Shown here one piece after another: positions 1-15,700 of a DNA stretch of 64,000 nt. The notes below the pieces were generated by a model. The model was not told the DNA's origin. It saw only the letters and a list, made by a program, of their open reading frames with translations, and did no database searches. The position numbers and the translations under genes were made by a program. The first letter of the stretch is position 1. Every line of letters starts with the position of its first letter. The DNA is from Datnioides undecimradiatus (taxonomy: Eukaryota > Chordata > Actinopteri > Lobotiformes > Datnioididae), in the NCBI GenBank assembly GCA_008933995.1, contig WARS01000009.1, positions 1,731,501 through 1,795,500 on the forward strand. The letters are read 5' to 3'.

Positions 1-35
1 GATCCAAACAAACCCGCGCTGTCTGCTTCTCTCAC

Positions 36-3000
36 CGTTTTGTCAGGTAGCTGGTGAAGTTCTTGCCAAAGCCGATGACACCCCAGTACTCCCCGTTATA
101 GATCCCGTCGAAAGCATCCTTATGGGACAAAGGCACCTACGCACACGTGAGGAGCAGACATAATTAATGAAAATAATAACATTTTAGTGACAAAGCAGTG
201 AAATATCTCTCATTTACTTTGACATTTAAACTCCACTCTGCAGCGTGTGTGTTTTACAGTAAATTGAAAGCTTGTGCGTCAAACAGACAAACAGCCTCTC
301 ACTGGTTTCCTCGAAAATCTTGGTGTGTGTTCTGCAGACAACAGAAGTGAAACCTGTTTGGTTTGGAGTCAAAATAAGTGTAACTTCCTCTTTGAAGATA
401 AACTAGGTCTGATTGAATGGGCCATAAAATAAAATATAAATGAGAAGCTGCATTCAAATGTATTAAAACCTGGAGAGTAAATACAGAAATCAGGTTCCTC
501 CTTGATAGCCGGCATGTGTGCTCATGTTCTTTAATATCAGCATCTTGCAAGGCCACATAAATACCTGGTACACGCTGGAGTTGTCCAGGAAGGACAGCAG
601 TGATTTGCTGTAAGCGGTGGGGGAGGTCTCGTTGTTCACCACAGCCACCTGGATCCCCTTCGGGTCTCCGCCGATGCACAAACAGATCAGAGAGACCTGG
701 ATGACGGGCAGCAGGAACTGGAAACACAACGAGCTGCAAGGACAGAGGAGGGTCACGGTGACACCTTAACGCCACAAGTTCTGCTTTTAACAACTAGATT
801 TTACTATTAAATCAATAAATAATATACATTGGTGATGATAAATATGCTTAACGACAACGTACCCCGGCATCCTCTTCATCCGCACCATCGTTTTGATCAT
901 CAGGGCAGCGATGTTTCTCCACTTCGGCAGCACGTGTCTGGCTCGCACCTTCCAGTCCGCTGCACACATGCAACAATCAGTGACAACAGTGGCCGTTACT
1001 GTAACTGAGTACATTTACTCGAGCACTACTCCACTTCTTCTGCTCCCCTGCAGTTCAGAGCACAAACACTGTGCTTTTTAACTTCGCTACGCAGTAAAAG
1101 TAAAAGAATAAGCTTCAGTCTACACCAAATAATACCGAATTAACAGCAAAATGTCACTTTTACATGAATGCATGAGTAAAAATAACCTAATATACTTTTA
1201 AGTTCATTTTCTTGATTTTAGTTTTTCAATGCAGGACTTTTACAGTGTGGTATCAGCAGTGATCTGAGTCCGTCCCTCCACCGCTGACTCACTCAGCAGT
1301 TCTTCACATACTTAGAGTTTCCCACGTCTCTGAAATGTCTGTCATGCTGCAAAAACGGACGAAACTGCCTGTCGACGTCTGTATTTTAACGACGAAGTCA
1401 TAAATAAACTGCAACAGAGGGAATAATTGAAATTCCACTGCAGTTAAAATGACGTATAAGCTAAGGCGTCGGCTGTGGGGCGTTGCCATGGTACCGAGGA
1501 TGCTGCAGAGATGTGGCGTCACTGTAACACCTTTACATACTCTTCTTCTTCTATTTTCTATTTTTTTATGATAAAAACTGCAATACATGCATGCATTGCC
1601 TGAAATAATGGTGGGATTTGTTTATTTAACGGTGTAATAACCTGAACTTTAATCAGCGCTGCATGTTTTAAAATTGTACCTGAATATTTGGGAACTTCGT
1701 CCGCGGTTCCCGTTCCGACCCCGAGAATTGGCCGACTCTCGTCTCGCCCGCTCTCGAAGGACTGGCTGTTCTCCAGCTGCACGGCCTGAGGACTGGACCC
1801 CCGTTTGGAGCCGATCCGGTCGGAGGTCTCACACAGCTGCAGGAAGGCGTGCTCCAGGGTCTGAATGGTCAGAAGAGAATGTGGGTGAACAGGGGCCGAA
1901 CTAATAACACTCATTATGTCTGCAGAGAAAACACGTTAAATGTCACTTTGTTTTGTTTGTTTGTTTTTAAGTTGTTGCTGTTTTATAGATTTCCTGATTA
2001 ATCTGCATCAACATGAATCTTCATTATATCTTTAATCTCGGATTGCCGTCATTTATAATAAAGGAGCTGCTACAGTTTATAAAATTGCTTGACTCTGCTG
2101 TCACAGTCTCCCTGCCCTGACTACTCGCACCCCTGGGTGTTCACATGTCCCGTGAGTGTTTTTAACGAGGACTCACCGTCGCACTGTGCTGCTTCATGAC
2201 GGCGTCTGGAGGACCTTCAGCCAGCAAGCGGCCGTTCCTCATGAGACCCACCTGGATGAAAACACAGGACAGGAGGATACTTGTTGGGTAAAAAGCTTCA
2301 TTCATGGGTCATGTTCTTGTCTGTTGGCTTTTTTTAATTATAGGGTTGAATTTGATAATTCTCTGTATGTGACAAATACAAAATTACACATCTTTATTTT
2401 CCAAAAAAGGGTAAAAACATACGAATAACAACCAAAAAATAAAAAAACAAAAAAAAAATCTATATATTACATTAAGACGTGACAACAACAGTTACGTTTC
2501 TATTTCCCAGACGGTAAAAATTGTGATAAAGTGATAAATTACCAAACCAAATGACAAAACCAAACCAAAGATGTTTTATTAACGCCCTGCAACGTATTAA
2601 CAAATGCAGCAAAACAAACACGGCAGATCTCACAAGTACAAACACGTACATCCTGCAAGATGAGAAGCTCCACAGCATCAGGTGGAAAATAAGCAGGAAA
2701 TCAACTCAATATGACTTTTTCTTCCGTGATAACCAAATAAATCACTTTGCAAAACAATGATGACATGTTCGTGTTGAGCTGACGTCTGTTTTCATCTGTA
2801 CGTCTTTCACCGACGTTACGTTTTCATGCAACAAACACGGCTGTAAACCCACGCTTTGTCACTTCTTGTGCACCTCGAACATCTTTAATAGCAAATTGTT
2901 ATTTTATTTTTCAGAGTTGCAAACTCATCACATGAAACCCTTTAGTAGGACAGACCGGTAATTTGCAGTTGCCATGTGATCAACTTTGACCTAGCAACCG

Positions 3001-6000
3001 AGCATGTTGACTTGACCTCGCCGAGCTCATTCCTTGGCAGCAGAGTTATGCATTGTCGTGCTTTGTGCTCCTTCGCCTGACACAGTTCTGTCAAGGTGCA
3101 ACAGTCACAAAGACAGAAGTAAATCAGCAAAATCCACCTCAGTCTCACTCAGTCCTCCTTCCGCCCAACAGTCATTTAGCCCTGAATGGGGACAGAAGCG
3201 GCTGAGCGGTCAGACTGGTTTCAGCAGGGAGAATATCTGTTTGCATGTAGCTGCACCAGCGAGGGGACGAAACAGCTTCTTAAACAGCATTTAAAACGTC
3301 ATGGGACAGTGAACTCCGCACTGAAACCCAGACTGATGAATGGGTTTCAGTTCTCGTCTGTGAACGTTGCACAAAGCCGTAAAACGATCCATTCAAAGAG
3401 ATTTCCAAACAATCCAATGAGCATGCGAAGAAAGAAGGTTTTCAGGAATTTCAGGAGAGAACCGACCGATATTGTCAAATTATGTTATTTTTACTATTAT
3501 TTCTCATGATCATTTAGAAATAAACAAAGCAGCGCGGTCAGGAGGTCAGAGGAAGCGGTTTGTTCAGTGACAGAACGACTTTTCTGGCTGGAACCGGCAG
3601 ACGCGTTGCCCTCAAAGAACCTTTTGGTTTCACTGCGTGACATGTGGCTGAGGATGAAGGTGCAAGAAAAGAGAAGCGAGGTTCCAGCGTCAGGCTTTCA
3701 CTTTCCCTGCATGTTTCCTCAAATTCATGATAAGTGCACAGAGAATAAATGGAGATAAGATTAGTTGCTTTTCTGCAAACAGACGAGAAGGTCGATGTCA
3801 CTCTTGAGTGTTGCGATTAGCTTAGCTTAGCATAAAGCCTGGTTGTAGATGGCACCAACTAGCTGGACTCTTGGCAACTTGTAGTTTTTACATTTCTGTT
3901 TTGTTTGGATTAAACAAACAAAGGTCATATCTGGGAATAACAATTATATCAGTTTGATAATTAATCGGTAGCATTAATAATTAGTCACATTACTCTTGCG
4001 TAACTGTATTTTAGCATGCAGCAGTAACAATAAGGGTGTTACTGAGTGTTATCCTCACAGTGGAAAACTAATAATAACATTTCCCAAACTGACAAACCCT
4101 TGAACTGTAAGAAAACTAATCGACAGAACAAACTTATGCCTGGAAAGCACTCTGCTTTATGGACTTTACATACAAAGAAGATTACCGGTGGAACAATCAC
4201 TGAATTCATGGACCGGCTGGATTTACGCTGAGCCAGGCGTCGGTTTGAGCAGCAGTGAAGGTGACATGGGTGTTAAATGCACCGTAAAAATGTGGTTTAC
4301 CGCATGTAAGCTATGGACTCTACATGCTCCGTACCACGCGAGGCGTGTGTGACCATGCAGCATAGAAACTGCTGGTCAGCAGCGGCGTTTTGACGTGATT
4401 TAGACTCAGATTTGTGCACAAATAACATATCTGCACCCGCTCTGTGGTGACTGCACTTTTAAATCTCTGCTTGCTTCACTTCCTGTTTCCTCTCTGTCTA
4501 TTGATACTCTCTGTGTTTGTGTATTGCCTGGGTGGGGTCAGAGAACAGATTTCAATCAGCAGCAGCAGCAGCAGCAAAGGTCCAACGTCCAGACCAGATC
4601 ATGTCATCGACTGCACCATTATCAGATGATAAATCATGAAGATGCAGCCAAAAAATGTGTTTTTATAGCAATTTGGTTTAATGTTTCTATGACAATTTGG
4701 CTTGGACGTTACTTATCTTTGTAAATTAAGTAATAATGTCACTGCAACACCCTGCACTGACTGCACAGGGTAGACGTGACACTTCATTAATGTTTTATTT
4801 ATTTGTTGTCAAGCAGAAATAATAAATCGATTAATAAAGCAAAAGAATGAAAAGACATTAACCTAAGAGAGCTTCTATACAAACTCTATCTCCCATGTGC
4901 TCTCATTCATTCATTGAGAGCTTTGGTCCCTTCTGTCAAAGCTAATAGAGAAGAACTTCATCTAACTTGATGAAACAGTGCAAATATCAATGGACTCATT
5001 GTTTTTCTACGAAGGGGCGAACCATGACGACGCTTTGTTCTATTGATTTTACAGCAGCTCGTTTGTTAGTGTGCATCTTTCATGATTAATTTGTCCTTGT
5101 GTGTTAATGCACATGCATGTCGGCTCCTTGTGTGTGTGTGTGTCCGTGCACGTATGCATTATCTCACCACATTGGCTTGCCGGGCCTCCTCTATGTAATG
5201 CGTGGTGATGATGACGGACACTTTCCCCGTCTTCACAATCTCCACCAGATGTTGCCAGATCCTGTAGAGGAGGCCGAAGAAAACCAAACGAATTACGTAA
5301 CACTTGACCTGCGTGGTCATGGATTTTTCCTAAAATCGTAGTTCACAGCTTCGCCAGCAGCAGTTTGGCTGCCAACCGTCTGATCTGAGGGGGGCTTTGT
5401 GGTGCTATTACACAATGAGACTGGAACAACGCACTGAGGGACGGCAGTATGCTTTCAAAAAGGTCTCCAGACTTCCTTTTCTAGCACATATGCATCAGTG
5501 GTTGTTAGTTTGTTGCATTGCAGGGTCTTTAACATTAGAAAACCTTGTATTACCTGCATGCAACAGGTGTTTTTGCAAAGATTAAGGGTAAAATGTCCCA
5601 AACTGGACACTGTAGTTTACGTGCAAACTATATTATGGAAACCAGGGTTGTTTTAAATGGAGTGGTATCATGGCAGCCATATTGAACTTGCACTAGATGG
5701 TTAATGTAGTGCATTTATATTGTGTCTCTGCAGACGTCTGAGCACCTGAAGCGCTTTACATTACACGTCAACATTCACTCGCTCATGCACACTGATGGGG
5801 CCGCCATCAGGTGCAGTTTGGGGTTTAATATCTTCAACAGCCCAGGGATCAAAGCACCAACCTCAGCTTCACTCTGCCTCTGAGCCTTAACCACAGCATG
5901 ACTCATCAAACAAGATGCCAGTCTCTTACAGGTCACTCAAAGCCAGCTGACCTGCTGTAATCTGGACTATCGGAGCTGTCACAGCCAGGCAGCATAATGA

Positions 6001-6695
6001 TATAGTATCAATACTGTGAGATAAAAGATTCATTCTGGGGTTTCTGTTATTGATTAATCACATTACACTTAAAATGTTGTCTTTACTGCTGTTTTATGGA
6101 TACGTTACAGTAGAGTGATACCATTTTTACAAGTTACTTAGATAAATCAGTGTCTAATTTGTTTAGTTTAGAATAAACCACAGTAACTTGATATCACTGC
6201 TTCATGTCCTGGTTACTTCTGCTGTGCTGTCCTCGTGACTCCCAAAGCTTCCTCTTATTCTCTGCTGTCGGTCCTTGTGTTTTGAGTCACATGTGTAAGG
6301 CAGAATTGCCATTAAAGAAGGGAAAAATAGAACTAAATATAAGGAAACACCTCTACCAAATATCCTACATGTTATCACATTAATAATTTTGGATTTTGAG
6401 ATTTTGATATTTTATTTTGTCAGGATTGAACGGGTGTTTTAGATGAAGATATCCTGTAAATGTGCGTGAATCTGTTTAGTTTCTTATGTTTTTAATGAGG
6501 CATACGTGAAAAGACAAATGTTCATATTTGTTTGGGGAAATGAGCAACGAGTGTGTGTGATCTGTGTGTGCGCTGTGTTACATACTTCGCCCTGAGCACA
6601 GGGTCCACTCCGACCGTCGGTTCGTCCAGGATGAGCAGCTCGGGGTTCTGAAGCAGAGCCGCTCCCAGAGACACCCGGCGCCTCTGACCCCCGCT

Positions 6696-6733
<38 letters not shown>

Positions 6734-9700
6734 GGAAACAGGTGAGGAAACAAACAGAGCCAAAGGGCGACGCAGGTGACTCTTCTCCCACATTCCTAAT
6801 AGTTTCGTAACTGATAATCCACCTCGCCTCTACGCATGCCGCTCACTCCTGAGGGAGGCGGTGGGGAAACCTGCAAGAAGAACCTGCCTGACAAGAGCTG
6901 AGCACGAGTGTGTGTGTGTGTGTGTTTGGGGGGGGTCTGGGATTATGAGGCATTTTGACAAACTGACCTTATTGTACTGATCTCACCTGAAACAAGACGT
7001 GATTGTTTAAATGTATCACAAATTAGCTGATCGATCCTACATTGTGTCACAGACAAAAGACAGATTGACATGCATCAGAGACAGATAATGAGCGCGAGTG
7101 CCACGCGGCGTGTTTATTCATACCAGGAATATTTGTACCAGGAATATCGTTCATATTATGTATCGCGCAAGAGTTTCAATGACCTGTGCGTCACATAAAG
7201 CTGCTGCAAAAACAAGTGAGCTGAAACCAAGAGCACTGACACGACGGGCGACAGAAAAGGTTTGAAATAAAACACAAATCACTTTTACAGCGAATCCTCT
7301 TTAAATATTGACAGTAGGAGGATTAGCTGCAGCTCAGTAACATGGCAGGCTGTTACAGCACAGATGACATAAATATTGCATGAGCTGCTAATGAAAGCTG
7401 GTTCGGGGGGCCTCTTCGGGAACAGAAGGGTCTTTGTAAACGACTCGAGGATGCAGATCAAGAGAGGTGTTTATTATTCTTCCTCAATACGCATTCTCTA
7501 TCAGTTTTCCCTCATGTCTTACAGCCTGAATTAGGCATGATTGTCGAAAATAAGCTGAATATTTGGTGAAATGCCAAATGCTCTGTTTTTAATTTGCTTT
7601 TTCCTTTTATGGCTAGAGAGCGAGGCTTTTTGGTCTTTGCTTCCTCCTGTGAGCAGCTGACGGCTGAAGTTCAGTTTAGTGAATCAGAGCAGCCACAGCG
7701 CGAGCTGCAGGAAGCCCTCAGACGAGGTTCTGCAGATATGATCGTTTGCTGAATGGGACAATGAAAATGTCTATCAGGTCATCGGTCAAAGCTCAGACTT
7801 CTGATTTCGGATGATGACACAAGCAGACGAGAGGTTAAATGTTAAGTGAGAGCCCCTGAGGAAACTTCCTTACACGGCTTTGCTGCACACTCTATCTTGT
7901 TTGCATAAGATTAAAAAAAAATAACATTCTTATGTCTAACCAAACTTCTTTACAGCTCATTAACTGCACGGCATTCAGCATTATACTGATAGATGATGAA
8001 ACTTTGAAGGACACAGTGGACTTTTGCCTTGATGGCTGCACAAAAGCATGCAAACCTGTGCTGCCAGACTGGGCGGATTGAGACTGAACAGGGCAGAGAG
8101 TTCAGTGCTTACGAGTGACGACGGACAAAAGCAAACATCATTTTAGTCTATATTATCTTTATTATACTTTATTATCTTTATTGTTATCTATTGTTTAGTC
8201 TTTCCCATCTAAACTATAATACGTTGTTAAACTTTGGTAGACTGTGTGGAGATAACTTTTAATTACTGTAACTGCGGTGTTGTGCAATCTGATTAAATTC
8301 CTTTAAATCATATTTAATAATGTTATTAAAATAAAATGTTTACTGAGTACAATTCTAATAAAATATTGCACTAAAGGCAGAGTATAGGTGTGAATATTGA
8401 TGCACGATCGACATAAAAGTCCTCTCCTGAATTAAAGTATTAAAAAATTCAGCTATGTTCATGGGCAGCAAGTCAGCTCCAGCAAGACTGATGGAAACAG
8501 AGCTAACGTTACAGTAAATGAGGATGCTGTCTCTTCATTCAACCTTTGCTTGTCTCCTTAGAGTCGTATTGTTTTATGGGCACTAGGTTTATAAGCTCTG
8601 GATGAGTCTGGGGGGGGGGATTATGTTTGTTTGCACATTAGTTCAGGTATCGCAGGTGTCAAAGTCCACGTGCATCTGCAGGCAGCTGTAAAAACACTCT
8701 CACCTCACCTCATAAAACTGTCTGTGCCTGGGAACGTACCACATTTGGCTTCGAGTCACCACACTGAGAACCACACCTGAATCTAGCGTCTAAAATGATA
8801 CCAGTGAGAACCAAAGGTCCAAAATGACTTCTAGAAAAGACCTGCACATTGAAAATTAAATGATTTTCATGGTGCAGATGGTCTTTCCTGCATAATTCAA
8901 AGGATAGAAGTTGTATTACTAACGTATCATCAAGGTAAACAGTACTGATGTCCCATGTCTATCGCTGGTCCATCTCTAACTATCTCTCTAACTTGTGCAA
9001 TGACAATAAAGGCTTTCAATTCAAATTCAGTTCAATTCAATTGGCTGTTGTTTGATGGCATTATCCAAAGTTCACCTGCAGCAAATAAGGCAGTTTGTGT
9101 GAATGCAGTGACACGTTGCACCACGATTCACCTCCCCCTGTGTGTCAAACTCCCTCTGTCACCTACAACGTGTGGTTTCTACCTGAGATTTCGGACCAGA
9201 CTGTGCTTCTGAGGTAGATCCAGGAAGTCAACGAGGAAATCCATACGTGCTCGAGTTTCCTTCGACGTCAGGCCGTGGATTCGGCCGAAGAAGGTCAGAG
9301 TGTCGCTGATGGTGAACTCGTTGTACAAGGCCAGCTCCTGCGACACACAGAGACAACAGTGTTAGTTCATCCTTAACCTCCACATGGACCGTCACATCGC
9401 TTTACCCATTAAAGATCCTACTGCGGACTGAAATGCAGCAACTGAAGAAATAATGGGAAGGAATAATGGGCCAGAGTGTGTGTTTGAAGCAGCTGATAGC
9501 ATTTCAGAGACATTAGAACCATAAAAGAACCATAAATAGACAAAAGGATATCACAAAGAGATGCAACAATACCACAAAGACATAAAAAAAAGAAGAATGT
9601 CTCCAGACTGAGAAAACATTCTAACATCTAATATCTGGCACAGCTCAGCATTATTATCATAGTATTTTAACCACAGATGAATACAGTAGATTGTCAAAAC

Positions 9701-12700
9701 CCGTTTTACTTCCTCCTGCAGTCCTGTGTCCATGCTGCTGACTTCAGAGCTGTTACGCAGAAACCTTGTTTCTGTCTGTGAAAAGATTACTGCTCACGTT
9801 TCTTGAGAAAACATTTAATCTTGGGGGATTAAAGGCTTTAATAGTCTGTCTGTTTAATCCATGTCCACATTTTTCTGCAACAGCTACTACATGTATGATG
9901 TGTTGGCTAACTTCTCTGTTTGAGGCACGAGAGTCAATGAATTTCTCTGCACCGCAACATCAGGCAGCGCAAGTTCACCTGAGCGGCTGCACAGTTGCAC
10001 CCTGGGGAACAAGTGAGGTGTCGCCTTTCCTCCTCCAGATCACTTCCTACAGGGACCAATGTGATGCCATGGCTCACACACAGGAGGACACACATGTCGC
10101 GTGTGTTATCAGCCTCATCAGATATCCAGCGCGACAGTAATGAGACACACTCAGGTACAGGTCACGGACTGCAACTGAGGCTAAATTAAAGAAGCCCCCT
10201 GAAGCTGTAACGAGCAGCACCTTCATGTGAATGCTAAGCTAACAGTTTTCTTCACATGTTCCTTAAAGGGTGCAAATGTCTTAACTTAGTTGGACCTAAT
10301 GCTAACAGAGAGTGGTAAGGGATTTGACAGGTTTCAAAAAAAGCTAAGTTTAAGACCTTTTAAATTTATATGTCAAGTCAGTTTAATCCAAGTCAAGTTA
10401 AATTTAAGATTACTAACCCACAAATCACAATTTTGCTTCTGTGCAATGTGCAACAACCTAAAAAGACCCCTATTTCTAACTATTCTAACCTTTAAGCAAA
10501 TTGTAATGGTTTGAAGGACTAATCATGGTTTGAATTTATGTCAAATATACGTATTTCCCCTTTAAAGTGTGAACTATCACTGCTGAGATGCGCTGTTTAC
10601 CTGCGGCATGTACCCGACCATCTTTCCTGGCACGTCGTGACCAGGGAACGCGGGTGGTTTCCCCAGCACAGTGATGTGACCCTGAGAGATTTTCAGAGTT
10701 CCCACGATGCATTTCAGGAGCGTGGTCTTGCCACATCCGCTGGGTCCCAGTAGGCCATAACTGCAACACAAGATCATTTGAGATAAAACTAGAAAGGGCC
10801 TCCGAGCAAGTTTATGAATGAAGCAGTTATGGAGAAGCTGTAGCTTCTGCAAACATACAGTCAATGCATGGATGGAGCTTTGAAGAGAGTTAATAATACT
10901 GTTTATGTAAGCACCTTAAGATAACCTGATGCTTTTACCAGATAAACTGCAGAAAGCGCAGCAGTTACAGTACAAAATAGTGCATTAGCGAGGCCGCATG
11001 GTTAGATTGTGTGAATTACTGTCAATTACCACAAAACAGGAGGCATTTATTGTCTAACACGAGGTGTTCACATTAAGAAAATCAGCCGGTAACAGAAACA
11101 CCTCAGACTTTTTCTCTTAATCTCACTATAACATCTCACTGAAGACGCAGGAATGATGATGAGGCTGCTCGTCCGTGTCCACTTATAACCGCTGAAGCAG
11201 AAAGAAAACAAACTCATCGTTCGTCACGTGTTCCCTCACATTTAAAGAGCAGTTTGACAGTTTTGTCTCTGGCCGAGGCTGAAATGAGATGGACTGATAA
11301 GCGACCGATCTCGTGTCTGTGTGTTAAAGCGGCTATGATCAATATATTTATAAAGAAACACAAAATCTCACATCAACTGGCTCGCGAGGTTAGCCCTGAG
11401 TTAGCATACTGGAGCATTTACTTTCCTCAAGAGTTGGCAGACACCGAAACTGAGCTAAAATAAACCAATTGTAAAACTGAAACATGATGCGAGGCGATAA
11501 GATGCTGATGTCAGTTTACAGCTTGTTTCTGTTGATTACAGGTGGCTAATAATATCCTTAATTACTGGTTTAACCACAGAGCAAGAGCTGGGTGGAGGCT
11601 AGTTTAGCCTAGCTTAGCGAGAACAGCTGAACTGTTCCTGTTCAAAAATCAAAAATCTGCCAACCAGCTCCTTTAAATCTCACTAATTAATGCAGCGTAC
11701 GGTGTGTTGTTGTGTTTTATGGAGTCATATAAAGTCTTGACGTAATTAAAATACGTGAATTAAACATGAGATACAACATGTTAAACGGTGCTAACCGGCT
11801 GCTAGCTCCAGCTCTACTTCAGTCAGAGAGTTAATAAGTGCATTTCCCAACTACTACTTTCAAAGATCTTGTCAGTGGCATTTATTTATCATTTATTTGG
11901 TTTAATTTTAGTTATAATCCTCAAATCTACTGTATTTTCATTTCAGCAGACACTCTGATCGCTGATGTCTTGACCAGCAAAGCTCTGCAGAAAAACTTTC
12001 CCAATTATCCATAGAAAAAAATAAAATAATAATAATAAAATAATGAAATGGACGTCGACAGAAGAATTGTGTTATGTCCTTTTCTTCATAGCTGATTCTT
12101 TTGTCCAGTAAAACAGCCTAAATGTGAATTTTTTGCATAAAACAAAGCAAACTGTGCACATTCCAGGTGTTACACCAGTGTAGCTTTGTTGTTCGGCACA
12201 TTATATCCTGCTTGAAAAAGTAAGAAATCCTGTTAGTTAGTGTGCACAACAAAAAAGCAGTTGAAGAGCCTGAACTTGTTCTTCCTTATCTTCCTCATCA
12301 AGTTTGTCACTTCAGGAATGCAGGAACGTGTGAGAAAAGTGATCCCGTAAGCTCCATCAATCGTCTCTAATGAAGCTCACGTGCAGAGAAAATGACAGAG
12401 GCGGCTGAAAAGCAGATACGTGAAAAACAAAAACATGCTCAGCGCAGATATCCAATACTTCTGAGACAACAGACTGTATATTTCTTTGCAGTGACATCTT
12501 CAAACCTCAAAAAAACAAACCTCTTACTGCCCTTTTGGGTGTTTTGAGGAATCAGTATATTATAATATTATAATGTGCTTGGGCAATGAACTAACAAGAC
12601 ATCAAACGCATGACAAAGAAGAAGGTGTGGTCCTGGAGAATGAGGTGAGAGGTGGTGCTGTAATATAACTTACAGTATATCTTGTTAAATGGTGGGTAGG

Positions 12701-15700
12701 TCTTTTGAAATTGTTCATGGACAAGACTTAAGACAGTTTATGATCGAGCACGGAAAGAGTTAAGGAAAACAGCCACGATGACGCTCCACTCACATTTGTC
12801 CCTGTGGTACAGTCAGGTTGAGGTTGCTGAGGACCTTCAGTTTGCCGTACGACCTGCACACATCCCGGCACTGGATGGCGAAACCCTCCTGTCCAGCAGG
12901 CAGTGGAGCCTCCAGATCCGCCTTCATGTTCCTCTCCTTCAGCTAGACGAGAGAAGATACTTCAGTTAAACAGCTCTAACGACCTTCATGTCCGTCTGCC
13001 TGCACATACGTACCGATTATTTCAAGTTTTCACCAAATAAGCTGAGGAAATGTGACACGAGGACAGCGAGACGTCACACGCCTGATGAAAGAAATCCCTC
13101 ACAGCACAGTGACACGATAATAACTCATGAGGTGATGCACTTCCTGCATTATCTGCTGTATGCACATGCATTATGAAGGCTTCTGGCGACACTTGTGGTT
13201 TATACAGTTGAGCAGTAGCCCCTGTGTGCTGTGCTGCTCTTAACACCTGAGCGAAATATTGTTTGCAGGAATGATTGAATCTGTGTTGCACGTGTATACT
13301 TTCTAAATAGTGTCAGCTTGAACAAACAAATGCTGTCGATCTAATTCAAAATGCTGGTGTTAAATGGTTTTTAAGATGCAGAGTAAAGTGGATTTATGAA
13401 AGTGCACCAAAACATGATGCATCTTTGTTATTATAATATATTAAATTCTCAAGATGTCCTTCTGTGATCTGTCACGAATACAAATTTAGACCAAAGACAA
13501 CTGAGACACAGTAGAGCTAAACTGCCATTGCAACTTCTCACCTTCTGCTTCCCCGTTTGGTTTTCAGCAGAGCTGTACCTAAAAAGCAGTTTGTTTCAGT
13601 CCCTGCGGTCATTTCACTAAAAGGTGAAGAGCAAAATCTGTCTCATTTCCCTTTTTCTCTTTCTTGCACTCAGCGGAGCTACAGATGTGACACCCGTTTG
13701 TCAGATTCTACGATATTTTTTTTTTAACTAATGCCAAAGATTTTACACCTGCTTTTCCCAGACGATACATCGCGGTCACATCCACCTCAGCCAGAGGCAG
13801 AACCTGCTTTTATTGCCGTGTATGTGGATTTTAACGCATACAAGGTACTTAGAGGGAATTTCCAACCTCCCCCCACCTACACCTTTATCGTTTGTAATCC
13901 CAACTAAACAACAAGCTGACATACATACTGAACTGAATGATAAAACGTGCCAATACTCAGTTACACAGCTCTACAATGTCGCTGTGTATTGTTCAGTACC
14001 ACAAAGATCATTTGGCCTGTTTTGTAACCACATCTGGTTTTTGTTGTACTGTAAAACACTGATTTTCATCTGTGTTATGCTGCTGATAAACCATTGGGTG
14101 AAATGCATATATATATAAAAATTATAAAATCCAGAATAGAAGTTTCATAAAAGTTAATGTTTATAATGGAAATGCACATGCACCGCTGCAGTAAAAGTGT
14201 CAAAAGATGTTGCAAAATGTATTTGGTGCGGCATATCAAACCAAAACTGAACTCCAAATGAGGAATAGCAATGCAGAAGTTTGTCAGCTGCAACCTAAAC
14301 GTCTGAGATGAATCTCACTTCTGGTGCAACAACAAACCGAAAACAGCACTCTCATACTCTGATACTCCTGGTGTTTTCTTTGCATCCTGTCGAGCTTCAG
14401 CAGACAAAGTATTTGGGTCGTAAAACAATCCCAGTAATCTCTAATAACAGCCTTCTTTCACGGGTTTCCCCATTCTCCAGCTAACTCCCTCCTTTAATCC
14501 AGCATCTCTCATTTTCCACTGAGGAGATTAGGGAGACTGCATTGCGTAATCTGACGCATTTGGTGGGCCTCACCTTTGGCACTGTAGCCTACATCTGCAA
14601 AATATACACCACGGCAGGTCTCAGCCTCGTTCTCTACGAATTAAGCTGCAGTTTCCTGAAGGTTGCGATCATACTTGCTGATTTTTAAAGTTAAGATCCA
14701 TCAGTGGCATCTGAGATAATGCTTGAAAAAAAGTAAAGATATGCTCATCGCCACAAGAGAGCACATTGGCAGAACTTGATGGAGGGATAAAGCAGCAGTC
14801 TAAGCAAACACTCACCCTGAGAGAAGATGGAGGCAAAAGGGAGAAGTGGAGAGGATGAGGAGCAGCTGATGAGTGAGTCTGCAGACCGAGGACAACAACT
14901 AAAAGTGCATGTGAACATCAGCTGACACAAACATCTGAGCCAAGTGAAGGCAAAGTGGAAGAACAGGTTCAGTTCACCCGCCGGCAGGTGGAGAGTGGAT
15001 GCTTTCCTCACAGGAGTACCCACCTAACACACACGTACTCCTGCACCCACACACACACACACACACCCTCCTCCACAGCCTGTAACAGGTGGCTTCACTC
15101 AAAAATCTGAATGAAAGATATAGTTTTACTATTTTACAATAAAACAGATGAGAAATATTGACAATAATTTGATAGGGAAAGCTTCACAAGTTGCCGAGTG
15201 ACCTGAATTTCTCTCTTTTATTGTGTTTAATCCTAAATGAATACATCTGAAGACGTGGCTTTGAGTTAACATGTGATTTACAGTGCTTGGTTATCAAACC
15301 CAAACACAGAATTGATAGAAAACGGTCACATACAGAGTCTTTAGCTGCAGCCCCCCTAAAACTGGAGAAAACACAATGTGCCTCTGCAGGCTCTTCTGGT
15401 GCGCTCTGTTCCTGGGTTAAAGACCTCAATCAGCCCAACAAAGCCTTTCTTTTCATTCATGCTTTGCTCTGCTCTGTTGATCAGGGAAAAAATCCTACCT
15501 TGCCTGCCAAGTTGGTGCCAATTTGCGTCACCGCCAAGTGGAAGAAACGGGCTTGACAGGCGCGCTCCAATCTCTCCGGATTCAGCACAAACGACGCGAG
15601 TGGGACGCAAACTGTTCAAGAATGGCCACTGACGGGCTATTTATAAGCTGAGCCTCGGTAGCCTGCATGTATTAACCGACCAGCTGCTGCACTTTCACTT

